The position numbers and the translations under genes were made by a program. DNA of 64,000 nucleotides from Rikenellaceae bacterium (GTDB taxonomy: Bacteria > Bacteroidota > Bacteroidia > Bacteroidales > Rikenellaceae), in NCBI GenBank assembly GCA_015060115.1, contig SUZB01000010.1, forward strand, positions 1 through 64,000. Direction: 5' to 3'. How positions within the stretch are numbered: position 1 is the first letter of the stretch; each line of letters starts with the position of its first letter. This document shows positions 10,504 through 20,852 of this stretch, in pieces. The notes under the pieces were generated by a model. The model did not search any database and was not told the DNA's origin. It saw only the letters and a list, made by a program, of their open reading frames with translations.

Positions 10504-11112
10504 TTAAAGCTCTAATATCTTACAGGTTAGGCCCTTTTCGCGGGCTTTGCGCAGAATGGCTGGCAGGGCATAGCTCATATTGCGGAACGACTTGGCGCTG
10601 TCGTGCAACGACACAATGTCGCCACCACGCAGATCGCGGATAGCACCCCTCAGACAGCTCTTTGGCGACACTGCGCGGTTGTAGTCGCGCGTGAGGATGC
10701 TCCACATCACCACCTTGTAGCGTTGCGCCACAGCACGAAACTGGTTGATGGTGATATTGGCGTATGGTGGTCGGAAGAGCTCGCTATGCACCATATCGGC
10801 AGCAAGGTCTACATCTTCGATGTAGCGCCTTAGCGACATACCCCACCCCTTTTGGTGCGAATAGGTGTGGTTGCCCACCTTGTGGCCACGCTCCAAAATC
10901 ATACGATAGAGGTCGGGATATAGCTCGACATTCTTGCCAAGCACGAAGAATGTAGCCTTGGCATCATAACGGTCGAGTGTCGAGAGTATCCACTCCGTAA
11001 CACCGGGTGTAGGGCCATCGTCGAAGGTTAGATACAAACCTTCGGGATCGTCTATACTCCAAACCATATCTGGATAGATACGCTTTACTATGCCTGGGAC
11101 CTTTATTCTCAT
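10504..11112 (-). CDS. Polysaccharide deacetylase family protein
   Basis: NodB motifs LTFDDGPTPG, GNHTYSH, FRPPY. Confidence 0.93.
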   Translation of the reverse strand: MRIKVPGIVKRIYPDMVWSIDDPEGLYLTFDDGPTPGVTEWILSTLDRYDAKATFFVLGKNVELYPDLYRMILERGHKVGNHTYSHQKGWGMSLRRYIEDVDLAADMVHSELFRPPYANITINQFRAVAQRYKVVMWSILTRDYNRAVSPKSCLRGAIRDLRGGDIVSLHDSAKSFRNMSYALPAILRKAREKGLTCKILEL

Positions 11113-11256
11113 TCTAAAGGTATATTCTACAAATTAGTAAATTAGCTATTCATTTCCGCCACAAAAGTAACTTTTTTTCTCAATTCTAAAAAATATCGTT
11201 ATCTTTGTATTGACGAAAAAACAATTTATTTCACGATATTTGCTAAATCTTCAACT

Positions 11257-12240
11257 ATGAAACGAATATTATCTCTACTTATTGTTGTGGCCTCGCTCCT
11301 CGCTGTGGGCTGCGCCACACGCTCAACCACTCCCGACAAGACTACGGCAGGCAAGAGCTACGATATGTTTATCCTTGCCAGCGACGAACTTTGGCAGGGC
11401 GACCTGCGCTTTGCCGTATGCGATGCCTTGGAGGCTGATGCTCCGGGACTTACACGCCCTGAGGGCTACTTTAACATCGTAGATTGGCGCAACCCCGACA
11501 ACGCCACCGCCGTAGACCTTAAGTATGGCAATATTCTGAAGTTGGCTGTTGAGCCAACAATTGTCGAGCCCATATTCAGTGTGGCGCAGAATGTCTATGC
11601 CCGCCCTCAGACTATCGTTACGGCAAAGGCATCATCTGCCGAGGCTCTCACCACTTTTATTAGGGATAATGCAGCCACCCTCCGCGAGATATTCGAGCAG
11701 GCAGAGCGCACACGCAGCAACGCCTACTACAGTGCAGGTGCTGCCGAGCTGCTTATCGAGGACTTTAAGAACCATACTGGCTATGAGATGCTTATCCCCG
11801 CCAACTTCTACAAGGCTAACACGCTCGACAAGAGCCTGTTGTGGTATATCCGCGACTACAAGAACAAGGCGCAGTATATCTTTGCCTTCAAGTACCCCTA
11901 CACCGATGTTTCGGACTTTACGCCCGAGTGGCTGATGCGCACGCTCGACAACAAACTCTCGACAATATCGAGCAAGGGCGCTGTAGGCTCATATATGGGT
12001 GTTAATGAGAGTGGCCCTGCCATCGTTACCGAGCAGAGCATTGCGGGCAAAAAGTGGTATGAGCTGCGTGGCTGGTGGGAGGTCAACAACGACTTTATGG
12101 GTGGCCCATTTGTAAGCTACTCTACGCTCGACGAGGCGACAAACGAGATTACCACCATTATGTTTGCGCTCTACGCCCCTGAGGAGGGTCAGCGCAACCC
12201 CTTACGCGAACTCGAACACCTTATATATACTATAAAGTAG
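11257..12240 (+). CDS. DUF4837-like lipoprotein
   Basis: Lipobox LAVGCA; 327 aa, resembles the Bacteroidetes DUF4837 family from memory. Confidence 0.6.
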   Translation: MKRILSLLIVVASLLAVGCATRSTTPDKTTAGKSYDMFILASDELWQGDLRFAVCDALEADAPGLTRPEGYFNIVDWRNPDNATAVDLKYGNILKLAVEPTIVEPIFSVAQNVYARPQTIVTAKASSAEALTTFIRDNAATLREIFEQAERTRSNAYYSAGAAELLIEDFKNHTGYEMLIPANFYKANTLDKSLLWYIRDYKNKAQYIFAFKYPYTDVSDFTPEWLMRTLDNKLSTISSKGAVGSYMGVNESGPAIVTEQSIAGKKWYELRGWWEVNNDFMGGPFVSYSTLDEATNEITTIMFALYAPEEGQRNPLRELEHLIYTIK

Positions 12241-12271
12241 AGTTGTTAGTTATTAGTTTTTAGTTATTAGA

Positions 12272-12379
12272 GAGAGTCATCCTGAGTGTAACGAAGGATC
12301 TCAAGGTCAGCACAACAACCAACCTAATTAATAACTGCGAGATTCTTCACTGCGTTCAGAATGACAAAACAAGAGCAGA
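12272..12379 (+). repeat. 108-bp repeat, inverted partner at 16069-16176
   Basis: tcatcctgagtgtaacgaaggatctc...gagattcttcactgcgttcagaatgac; reverse complement at 16069-16176. Confidence 0.9.
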
Positions 12380-12659
12380 AAGAGTTTTTAGAGTTAGTTA
12401 TTAGAGATTTTTTTAAGACAAGTAAGACGAGTAAGACCACTAAGACAAAATGATACTTGACCTCGTAATGGTCTTAAGGTCCTAAGGTCTTATCGGTCCA
12501 AAAAAGTTGTTAGTTGTTAGTTGTTAGAGACTATCAACCTATCCTTAAATTCCCTAAATTCTCTAAACTCCTTAAACTCTCTAAACTCCTTAAACTCTCT
12601 ACACTCCCAACCAATTACATATAAGAAACAAATATTACTAACTTTATAAAACTTGGATT

Positions 12660-13649
12660 ATGAGAATTAGAGACCTTCTTGTGTTGCTTCTGACCGCGTT
12701 TTTCGCTGGTTGCCAGAATGAGCCTACACCTACGCCCAAACCCGAACCTGAGCCACAGCCCGAACCTGAGCCACAGGGCATTATCTTCGAGGCCAACTAC
12801 TCAAGTGGCGCATACTATGGCGACCAATACTCCCCCGGCGTAGATAACTACTTTATCTCGATGTCGGACAATGGCTTCGACGAGAACGGCTATGCTAAGC
12901 CCAACTCAACATACTATCGCCTTGACCTCTACGCTCCTAAGTATGATGGCGAGTGGCAGGAGTATATGCCTCTGCCCTTGGGCGAGTACCACTACGATGC
13001 GGAGGACACCTTTGCCGAGTGGACCTTCTCGGCCGACTACTCGGAGTATGTCAAGAACAATGATAGCGAAACCGAGGCAAAATTGAAGTTCGAGTCTGGC
13101 GTGCTTGTCGTTGGCGAGGAGCAGACAACACTCACCGTTACTATCGAGGGCGAAAAGCACACCGTAATATTCCGTGGCGAGCACATTATCGCCAATGTTG
13201 CGCCCAAGCCGATGGAGAACAGGGAGCTTACTGTTGACCACGCCTACGCCATCTACTATGGCGATAAGTTTACGCCCGACACGGCAGATAACTTCTACCT
13301 CTACCTTAGCGATAAGGGTCTTGACGAGTACGGCTTCGAGCAGGCTGGAGGCTCCTACTACGCCTTTGACCTCTACACCGAGTGTGTCGAGGATATGGTG
13401 CTACCCTACTTCGACTACGCTTGGGACGACAACGACACCCTTGCGGCGGGCACAATCAGCGCCTACTACACCAAGTACTACCGCTACAACGATGAGGGCA
13501 CAGGCTTCGAAGAGAGCGTCTACCCCACTATGGCAACGCTAAGCGTTGCGGAAAGTGGCATCGAGGCCGAGGTATGGTTCGACGAGACCAAACATATCCT
13601 GCACTTCGAGGGCACAGCAACGGTGTACGAAGCCCCCAAAGATGAATAA
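12660..13649 (+). CDS. Lipoprotein with two copies of an uncharacterised ~140-aa module (module A)
   Basis: Lipobox FFAGC, PEP linker, then two YYGDxxxP..NxxxxxSDxGxDExGxxxxxxxYYxxDLY repeats. Confidence 0.75.
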   Translation: MRIRDLLVLLLTAFFAGCQNEPTPTPKPEPEPQPEPEPQGIIFEANYSSGAYYGDQYSPGVDNYFISMSDNGFDENGYAKPNSTYYRLDLYAPKYDGEWQEYMPLPLGEYHYDAEDTFAEWTFSADYSEYVKNNDSETEAKLKFESGVLVVGEEQTTLTVTIEGEKHTVIFRGEHIIANVAPKPMENRELTVDHAYAIYYGDKFTPDTADNFYLYLSDKGLDEYGFEQAGGSYYAFDLYTECVEDMVLPYFDYAWDDNDTLAAGTISAYYTKYYRYNDEGTGFEESVYPTMATLSVAESGIEAEVWFDETKHILHFEGTATVYEAPKDE

Positions 13650-13769
13650 TCGTTAAAAAGCAATAAATTATTTGGATTTTTGGCCAAATTTACATACCTT
13701 TGTATTAGCTCTACAAAGATGAGTATTCACTAAGTGCACAATAAAAACAACTTAATAATAATTAAAACT

Positions 13770-15854
13770 ATGAGAATTAAACATTTACTCTATCTCTTGC
13801 TCGCATTGCCTTTGGCATTTGTAGCTTGTAATGATCCCGAAGAGCCAAAGCCAGTGGTTGAGGATCCCGTTTTGAATGTTACCGAGACTACTCTCAACTT
13901 CGTAGCTGAGGGTGCTGAGGGTACTATTCACTACTCTGTTGAGAACGCAGTAGAGGGCACTGAGGTTGAGGCTACTTGCGCAGCTGAGTGGGTAACCAAC
14001 CTTACCGTAGCGGAGAACATCACCTTCGTAGTTGAGGCTAACGAGGGCGAGGCTCGTGAGACATCTATCGTTGTTGCTTATGGCGACCTTCAGAAGAGCG
14101 TAGCCGTTAAGCAGGCAGCTAAGGGCGAGGAGCCCAAGCCTGAGTATGCAATGGATGTTAAGCTTGCGGCAGCTCAGCGCTACGCGAGCTCGGAGTATGG
14201 CCTCTCTGACAGCTACTTTGCGTTGGCATTTGCCGATGATACCGAGAATGTTGAGCTCTTCTTGCTCTTGGTAGGCGCTGAGGGCGAGACCGTTCTTGCT
14301 GCTGGCGACTACTCAAGCAACACCGATAGCCTCTTGGCCGAAGAGTGCGAGATGTTCATCTGGGAGCCCGCTGCTGGGTACACCTTCACCGAGGGCGTTG
14401 CATCAGTAGCTGTTGATGGCGACACCTACACTTTCGATATTGAGCTTACCGATGAGGATGCTCTTCTCTACCACTTCACCTACGAGGGCACTGTCCTTGA
14501 TATGGTACCTGCCGAGAAGCCCGCGCCTGAGGCATTTGTTCCCGTAAAGGTTGAGGCTTACCGCGCTGATACTTGGGATTTGGGTAACTTCGAGCTCGAC
14601 CTCTACATCGACGAGAACAACTACCACTCACTCGATATGCAGGATTTGGTTGCTCCTAACGATAAGTACCTCACCGCAGGCCACTACTCTATGGAGGATG
14701 GTAGCGTTACCTCTTGGTCAAACTTTGTTTACAACATCGAGACTGGCGAGGGTGCATTTATCGTAGCTGCCGAGTTAGACCTTACACACAATGCCGATGG
14801 TACATCTACACTCAAGGGCTACTTCGAGTCGGAGTATGGCAACCACTTGGATGTTGACTGGACTGGCGTAATCGCAGGTTTCATCTTTGGCTCATCAGAG
14901 CCTGCTGGAGATAAGGAGTTCACCGCTTCGTTCTTCGGTGGCGAATACTACGAGGGCACTTACAACAACCACAACTACTACTTCGTGCTCTCAGACACTG
15001 TTGTAGATGGTAGCTCACCAACCGAAGGCGCTACATACTACTACTTCGACCTCTACGCCGATGAGCTTACCGATCCTCTGCGCGTAGCTAATGGTGTCTA
15101 CACCTATGACACTACAGATAGCGGCGCATCAGGCACATTCTCATCATCCTACAGTTACGGTTTCTATGCAGCTGGATCAGAGGCTACAGTATGGTACATC
15201 TATGCCGAGGGTAGCAAGGTGACAGTTTCGGACAACAAGATTGTCGCTGAGCTTATCTTGGAGGATGGTTCAAAGCATACTGTAACCTACGAGGGCGATC
15301 TCTCGTTGACAGCATCGTCGGGTGGTGGTGATGATATCTATAGTACACTCACAGGCGACCTTGAGGTAAACTTGAATGGTGCAACGATTATCGCTGATTA
15401 CTACGGCCAGTACTACGATGACTATACCGACAACTACTATGTTTCAATCTACGAGGATTTGGAGAATGGTTCAGGCAAGTACTTTGTCTTCGACCTTTTG
15501 GCCGACTACGCAACAGCCGTTGACTATAGTGGCACATTCTCAGCCTCAGACTACATCGCGCCTAACACCTTCCTCACAGGCTATTTGGATGGTGGTTATT
15601 TGACTGGTAGCTGGTATGCCGAGATTGAGGATGGCACTGTAAGTGGCAATATGGCACCCTTTGTTGGTGGTACTATCAACATCACAATCAACGACGATGG
15701 CTCGAACACCATCACCCTTGACTGCGTTGACGACTTGGGCTACAAGATTACAGGCACTGTCAATGCTATGCCCTACGCTGGTCCACTGAGTGTTTCAAAG
15801 GATACTACGAAACCCTATAAGTCACTGAAACTTCAAAAGAGCGATATTCGCTAA
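13770..15854 (+). CDS. BACON-domain lipoprotein, multi-module
   Basis: Signal MRIKHLLYLLLALPLAFVAC, BACON domain PVLNVTETTLNFVAEGAEGTIHYSVENAVEG..AEWVTNL.., then modules A and B. Confidence 0.8.
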   Translation: MRIKHLLYLLLALPLAFVACNDPEEPKPVVEDPVLNVTETTLNFVAEGAEGTIHYSVENAVEGTEVEATCAAEWVTNLTVAENITFVVEANEGEARETSIVVAYGDLQKSVAVKQAAKGEEPKPEYAMDVKLAAAQRYASSEYGLSDSYFALAFADDTENVELFLLLVGAEGETVLAAGDYSSNTDSLLAEECEMFIWEPAAGYTFTEGVASVAVDGDTYTFDIELTDEDALLYHFTYEGTVLDMVPAEKPAPEAFVPVKVEAYRADTWDLGNFELDLYIDENNYHSLDMQDLVAPNDKYLTAGHYSMEDGSVTSWSNFVYNIETGEGAFIVAAELDLTHNADGTSTLKGYFESEYGNHLDVDWTGVIAGFIFGSSEPAGDKEFTASFFGGEYYEGTYNNHNYYFVLSDTVVDGSSPTEGATYYYFDLYADELTDPLRVANGVYTYDTTDSGASGTFSSSYSYGFYAAGSEATVWYIYAEGSKVTVSDNKIVAELILEDGSKHTVTYEGDLSLTASSGGGDDIYSTLTGDLEVNLNGATIIADYYGQYYDDYTDNYYVSIYEDLENGSGKYFVFDLLADYATAVDYSGTFSASDYIAPNTFLTGYLDGGYLTGSWYAEIEDGTVSGNMAPFVGGTINITINDDGSNTITLDCVDDLGYKITGTVNAMPYAGPLSVSKDTTKPYKSLKLQKSDIR

Positions 15855-16068
15855 ACGATATAGGTTAATGTTGGACCGACCGAGAGTAATTCTTGGTCGG
15901 TCTTTTTTAGTTGTTAGTTTTTAGTTGTTAGAGTTGCGCTCGTTTCGAGCGCAGAGATTTTTTAAGACCGATAAGACCTTAGGACTTTAAGACCATTACG
16001 AGGTCGGGTATCATTTTTTCTTACTGGTCCTACTTGTCTTAAAAAATCTCTAACAACTAACAACTCCT

Positions 16069-16176
16069 TCTGCTCTTGTTTTGTCATTCTGAACGCAGTG
16101 AAGAATCTCGCAGTTATTAATTAGGTTGGTTGTTGTGCTGACCTTGAGATCCTTCGTTACACTCAGGATGACTCTC
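16069..16176 (-). repeat. 108-bp repeat, inverted partner of 12272-12379
   Basis: Reverse complement of 12272-12379 by direct reading. Confidence 0.9.
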
Positions 16177-16351
16177 TCTAACAACTAAAAACTAACAACT
16201 TTTAGGACCTTAAGACCATTACGAAATCGGTTATCATTTTTTCTTATTGGTCCTACTTGTCTTACTCGTCATAGGGCTCTCTGCCTGCTCCAGTTTTGTT
16301 CTTTTCCATTTTTTTTGTATCTTTGAAGGTTGTTTGTAATTACTACCAACT

Positions 16352-17341
16352 ATGCGACTACTTTTTGCTTTTATAGCGCTCCTTGCGGTAGCGTGCAACA
16401 GAGGGCACGAAACACCTGAAATTCAATACGATGTCAAGTGCAAGGCCACACACCTTGTGGGCACATATCACGGCTTGGAGCACTCCGAAGCGTACAACTA
16501 CAATATCGTGCTTTCTAACGCCAATGCCGACAGCGACAGCTTTGCGCCCAACGCCTCGTACTACTACTTCGAAATCTACTCCGACATCTACAGCAAGGGT
16601 GGCGAATATATCGACCTCCCCGTAGCGAGCAACACATCGAGGCAGTACCGCTACGACCAATACAGCCGCCACCGCAGTGGTTTCTTCTCGGCCGAGCATA
16701 GCTACGCCATATTTACCGACAACGAGGGCAACACCACACAGGTTGGCTACTCCGAGGGTACACTAACGCTCAATCATAATGGCTCAAGCGTAGAGATCAC
16801 CGCAGAGCTTGTTCTGGAGGACGGCACAACACACTGCGTGAAGTACTCGGGCCCACGCCAATACCACAACCTAACAAACCAACCTTACAGCACACTGCGC
16901 AACGACCTTGAACTAAGCCTCAGCGACACTGCGCTATATACCGAGCACTTGGGGGTGTATACCGAAAGTGTTGATTGTTACTACATTATGCTCTCAGAGG
17001 ATATCAACTTCGAAGATGGCAAGACAATCATACTCGAGCTACTCTTACCCAGCCATAGCGAAGTGCTCTATGGCACATATAACGCCTTCGATAGGGATGC
17101 GAGCTACCCCGAGGAGCTACACTACACCTACTTCCCCGGCACTATTGAGCAGGAGGCACTGCGCGGTGCTTGGTATGTCGAGTTGGTGGGTGGCTCGGTT
17201 GGCTCGGTGATGGCACCTATTATGGGTGGCGAGATAAAAATCTCGGAGGGCGACAACCTCTCAACAATCTTCACTTTTGACTGCTATGACGATGCCTCGA
17301 ACAAGATTTCGGGCATCGTAACCACCTCGACAGCGCTGTAA
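16352..17341 (+). CDS. Lipoprotein with modules A and B (no BACON)
   Basis: Lipobox LLAVAC; YYYFEIYSD module and a STLRNDLELSL...GAWYVEL...APIMGG module. Confidence 0.7.
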   Translation: MRLLFAFIALLAVACNRGHETPEIQYDVKCKATHLVGTYHGLEHSEAYNYNIVLSNANADSDSFAPNASYYYFEIYSDIYSKGGEYIDLPVASNTSRQYRYDQYSRHRSGFFSAEHSYAIFTDNEGNTTQVGYSEGTLTLNHNGSSVEITAELVLEDGTTHCVKYSGPRQYHNLTNQPYSTLRNDLELSLSDTALYTEHLGVYTESVDCYYIMLSEDINFEDGKTIILELLLPSHSEVLYGTYNAFDRDASYPEELHYTYFPGTIEQEALRGAWYVELVGGSVGSVMAPIMGGEIKISEGDNLSTIFTFDCYDDASNKISGIVTTSTAL

Positions 17342-17505
17342 CTGAGTGCGACAAACACAAAATTTTGTTACTTTTGTTTCGCATTTCGAAAAATATATAT
17401 ATTTTTGCACCGATAGAGAGGAGTGTGTATGTCTACAGATTTTAGGCTAAGCGCTGCTCCACCCCTAAAGAAAGCAATTTAACAACCTAATAATTAACAT
17501 TTTGT

Positions 17506-19188
17506 ATGAAAAAGTTTTTCTATTTCTTGCTTGCATTGCCTTTGGTATTTGCAGCTTGTGGTAACGAGCCCGAACCCGAGCCCCAGCCCGTGGTTAAGGA
17601 TCCCGTTTTGAATGTTACCGAGACCTCTCTCGACTTCGTAGCTGAGGGTGCTGAGGGTACTATCCACTACTCTGTTGAGAACGCAGTAGAGGGCACTGAG
17701 GTTGAGGCTACTTGCGCAGCTGAGTGGGTTAGCGACCTTACCGTTGCTGAGAACATCACCTTCGTAGTTGAGGCTAACGAGGGCGAGGCTCGTGAGACAT
17801 CTATCGTTGTTGCTTATGGCGACCTTCAGAAGAGCGTAGCCGTTAAGCAGGCTGCTAAGGGCGAGGAGCCCAAGCCTAATGCTCCCGTACTTGAGGCTGT
17901 TACAGCTGAGGTAGAGTACGATTGGAACACTACAATGGGTGAGGTAGAGTTCAAGCTCGAGAACCCCATCGAGGGTGTTAATGTAGAGGCTAAGAGCGGC
18001 GCTATGTGGATTAGCCAGGTACAGGTTAAGGAGAACAAGATTCTCTTCGCTATGTCGGAGAACAAGGGCGAGGCTCGCGAGGGCAAGATTACCGCTCAGT
18101 ACGGTATGTTGGAGCCTATCGAGTTTACCGTTAAGCAGGGTGCTTATGTTGCTCCAGACCCCGTAGTAACTATCAACGAGGAGAGCGTAGAGTTGGCTTA
18201 CGACGCTACCGAGGGTTCGTTCACCTACACTGTAGAGAATCCTGTTGAGGGTGTTGTGGCTGAGGCTACTACCGATGCTGAGTGGATTTCTAACCTTGCA
18301 GCTGCTGATGGCACTGTATCGTTCACCACCAGCGTAAACGAGGGCTTTGTTCGCGAGGCTACAGTTACCGTTACCTATGGCGTCGCATCAGATACTATCA
18401 ATGTTAAGCAGGCTGCCGAGGGTCAGAATCCCGATTTGAACTACTATCAGTATGGCATCGTAACATTCGAGGCACAGGCTCGTACCGCCAATGTTTGGGA
18501 TATCATTATGAGCGAGCAGCACCCCGAAATGGGTCAGATGTTTACCCGTATCACTGTTCAGCTTGCTGAGGATAACACAGGTCTTATCCCCACTGGCGAG
18601 TACAGCACCGAGGATGGCTCTATTCTTGTAAACACTTCAACTGCAAATGGCTATAGCACTTGGCGTTATAACTCTTCAAGTGCCGACATCACTATCTGCG
18701 AGCTCTATGTTGAGAACGACCTCGAGGCTCACACTTCATATATTGAGGGTATGTTCCAGATTGGCAACGATGTATACGGTTTCGTATTCGAGGGTGCTGT
18801 TCCCGGCTTTATGTACGAGGAGCTTGGTGAAGAGGGTGTAACCAACTGGACATCATTCTCAAGCCGCTACGCATTTGATGACTGCTATATTCTTTCGGGT
18901 AACGCTGAGGGCTTCACTATTGAGCTCTACATTCACGAGATGGGCGTAAACAAGAACAATCACGGCACTTCTCCTGCGGTTGGCACTTATCCTTTGCTCA
19001 ACTGGATGTTCAGCACTTCTGAGAACTACTGCGAGGGTGCAAACGGTGGTTCAAAGGTTAACGGCATCTACCTCAAGAGTGAGGGTGAGGTCGTAATCGA
19101 GGAGGCTGCTGGCGGTTACACTGTTACTTTCAATGTTGTTGACTCAAACGGCACAGCTTGGAAGGGTACATACACCGGCGCTTTGTAA
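17506..19188 (+). CDS. Lipoprotein with three tandem BACON domains
   Basis: Signal MKKFFYFLLALPLVFAAC; three ENPxEGVxxEAxxxAxWIS repeats ending in VKQ(A/G)A. Confidence 0.82.
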   Translation: MKKFFYFLLALPLVFAACGNEPEPEPQPVVKDPVLNVTETSLDFVAEGAEGTIHYSVENAVEGTEVEATCAAEWVSDLTVAENITFVVEANEGEARETSIVVAYGDLQKSVAVKQAAKGEEPKPNAPVLEAVTAEVEYDWNTTMGEVEFKLENPIEGVNVEAKSGAMWISQVQVKENKILFAMSENKGEAREGKITAQYGMLEPIEFTVKQGAYVAPDPVVTINEESVELAYDATEGSFTYTVENPVEGVVAEATTDAEWISNLAAADGTVSFTTSVNEGFVREATVTVTYGVASDTINVKQAAEGQNPDLNYYQYGIVTFEAQARTANVWDIIMSEQHPEMGQMFTRITVQLAEDNTGLIPTGEYSTEDGSILVNTSTANGYSTWRYNSSSADITICELYVENDLEAHTSYIEGMFQIGNDVYGFVFEGAVPGFMYEELGEEGVTNWTSFSSRYAFDDCYILSGNAEGFTIELYIHEMGVNKNNHGTSPAVGTYPLLNWMFSTSENYCEGANGGSKVNGIYLKSEGEVVIEEAAGGYTVTFNVVDSNGTAWKGTYTGAL

Positions 19189-19357
19189 TCACACAACAAG
19201 CATAAAGACAAAAACGACTCCTTCGGGGGTCGTTTTTGCTTTTATAGCTACCCATTTCAAAAAAATTATAGACAAGGTTGCTATTTGAAAAAAATGTATT
19301 ACTTTTGTATAGTGAGAGAATTTTTTTGCACAAACACTAACAACCTATTTCTACAAA

Positions 19358-20755
19358 ATGAGAAAGTTTTTCTATTTCTTGCTTGCATTGCCATTGGTAT
19401 TGGCATTTGCAGCTTGTGAGAACACCGAGGAGCCTAAGCCCGATGTTAAGAATCCCGTTTTGAATGTTACCGAGACCACTCTCGACTTTGTAGCCGATGG
19501 TGCCGAGGGCACTATCCACTACTCTGTTGAGAACGCAGTGGAGGGCACTGAGGTTGAGGCCACCTGCACAGCTGAGTGGGTTAGCAACCTTACAGTTACG
19601 GAGAACATCACCTTCGTAGTTGAGGCTAACGAGGGCGAGGCTCGTGAGACATCTATCGTTGTTGCTTATGGCGACCTTCAGAAGAGCGTAGCCATAAAGC
19701 AGGCTGGCGCAGAGGCACCCGTAGCCGTTGTAGGCTGGGGCATTGTGGGCACTATGAACGAGTGGAACGCTACGAAACCTATGCTTATGGAGGAGAGCGA
19801 TGACTACTTCATGCTCACAGGCGTGGAGCTTACCACAGAGGATAAGTTCAAGTTTATCAAGGATGGCGACAACGCCTACAATCGTGGTGGCAATGGTCAG
19901 GTTGCCGAGCCCAACTACTTCTACAAGGCACAATCGTGGGGCAGCGACATCTATGTTAGCGAGGCAGGTAGCTACGACATATATCTCAACAAGAAGGAGG
20001 ATACCTACTATATTATGAGCGAGGGCAAATCACCCGCCGAGGCACTTGAGCCACTTGCACCGGGCGAAGATTTGTGGGAGGTATATGGCAACTTCGAGGG
20101 CGAGAAGATGCGCCTGACAACCGATAAAAAGTATATGGTAGCCAAGGGCGTAAAGTTCAGCTCGACAGTTGCCGAGTTCGATATTCGCATCAACGAGGGC
20201 GAGAAGGTATTTGGCGCCAAGAACGATGCGGTAAAGGAGGTTGAGGAGCAGATACTCTTAAGCGAGGCAAGCGGCATTAAGGCTAAGGCAAATGTCGAGG
20301 CTGGCGTGGCATACGACATCTACTATCGTAGCGATATGTCGAGCGCTTGGGTGATGCCTGAGGGTATGAAGCCCTTGGTATGGAAAGAGGTAACAGGCAT
20401 AGCATTTAGCGCCACAAACTTCGCACTCTTCCTTATCGCCGATGGCATCGAGCTATTGCTTGACTTCAATTGTGGCGTAAATGCCGAAAACAGCATTATC
20501 CCCGAAGGCACATACTATGTAAACAACGAGAACGATGGAGGCTTCAACTTCAACTTCGAGAACGAGTACGATATGCGCATAGATGGCGTAAAGACCAAGC
20601 TCAAGGACGGCACAATGGTAATCAAGCATATCTCAGGTGGCTACGACATCACAGTAGATATGGAGAGCATCCACAACCACAAGGTTAATGTTCACTACGC
20701 CGGCCCTGTAGGCGAGGTAGATATGATGGGTCGCCCCATCACCAACCCCGAATAG
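19358..20755 (+). CDS. BACON-domain lipoprotein with SusE/SusF-like carbohydrate-binding region
   Basis: BACON N-terminus, then VVGWGIVGTMNEWNATKPMLMEESDDYFMLTGVEL and a second similar module. Confidence 0.75.
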   Translation: MRKFFYFLLALPLVLAFAACENTEEPKPDVKNPVLNVTETTLDFVADGAEGTIHYSVENAVEGTEVEATCTAEWVSNLTVTENITFVVEANEGEARETSIVVAYGDLQKSVAIKQAGAEAPVAVVGWGIVGTMNEWNATKPMLMEESDDYFMLTGVELTTEDKFKFIKDGDNAYNRGGNGQVAEPNYFYKAQSWGSDIYVSEAGSYDIYLNKKEDTYYIMSEGKSPAEALEPLAPGEDLWEVYGNFEGEKMRLTTDKKYMVAKGVKFSSTVAEFDIRINEGEKVFGAKNDAVKEVEEQILLSEASGIKAKANVEAGVAYDIYYRSDMSSAWVMPEGMKPLVWKEVTGIAFSATNFALFLIADGIELLLDFNCGVNAENSIIPEGTYYVNNENDGGFNFNFENEYDMRIDGVKTKLKDGTMVIKHISGGYDITVDMESIHNHKVNVHYAGPVGEVDMMGRPITNPE

Positions 20756-20852
20756 GAGAAATCGACAAAGTTTAGACAATATAGGGACTGCCAAAAATTT
20801 TGGTAGTCCCTAATATTTTAGTATCTTTGTGGAAACGAAAACTCAAAACCAG

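Noticed and set aside
12272-16176. Composite transposon bounded by the inverted repeats
   Set aside because: No transposase or integrase inside, and similar repeat units occur elsewhere in intergenic DNA.
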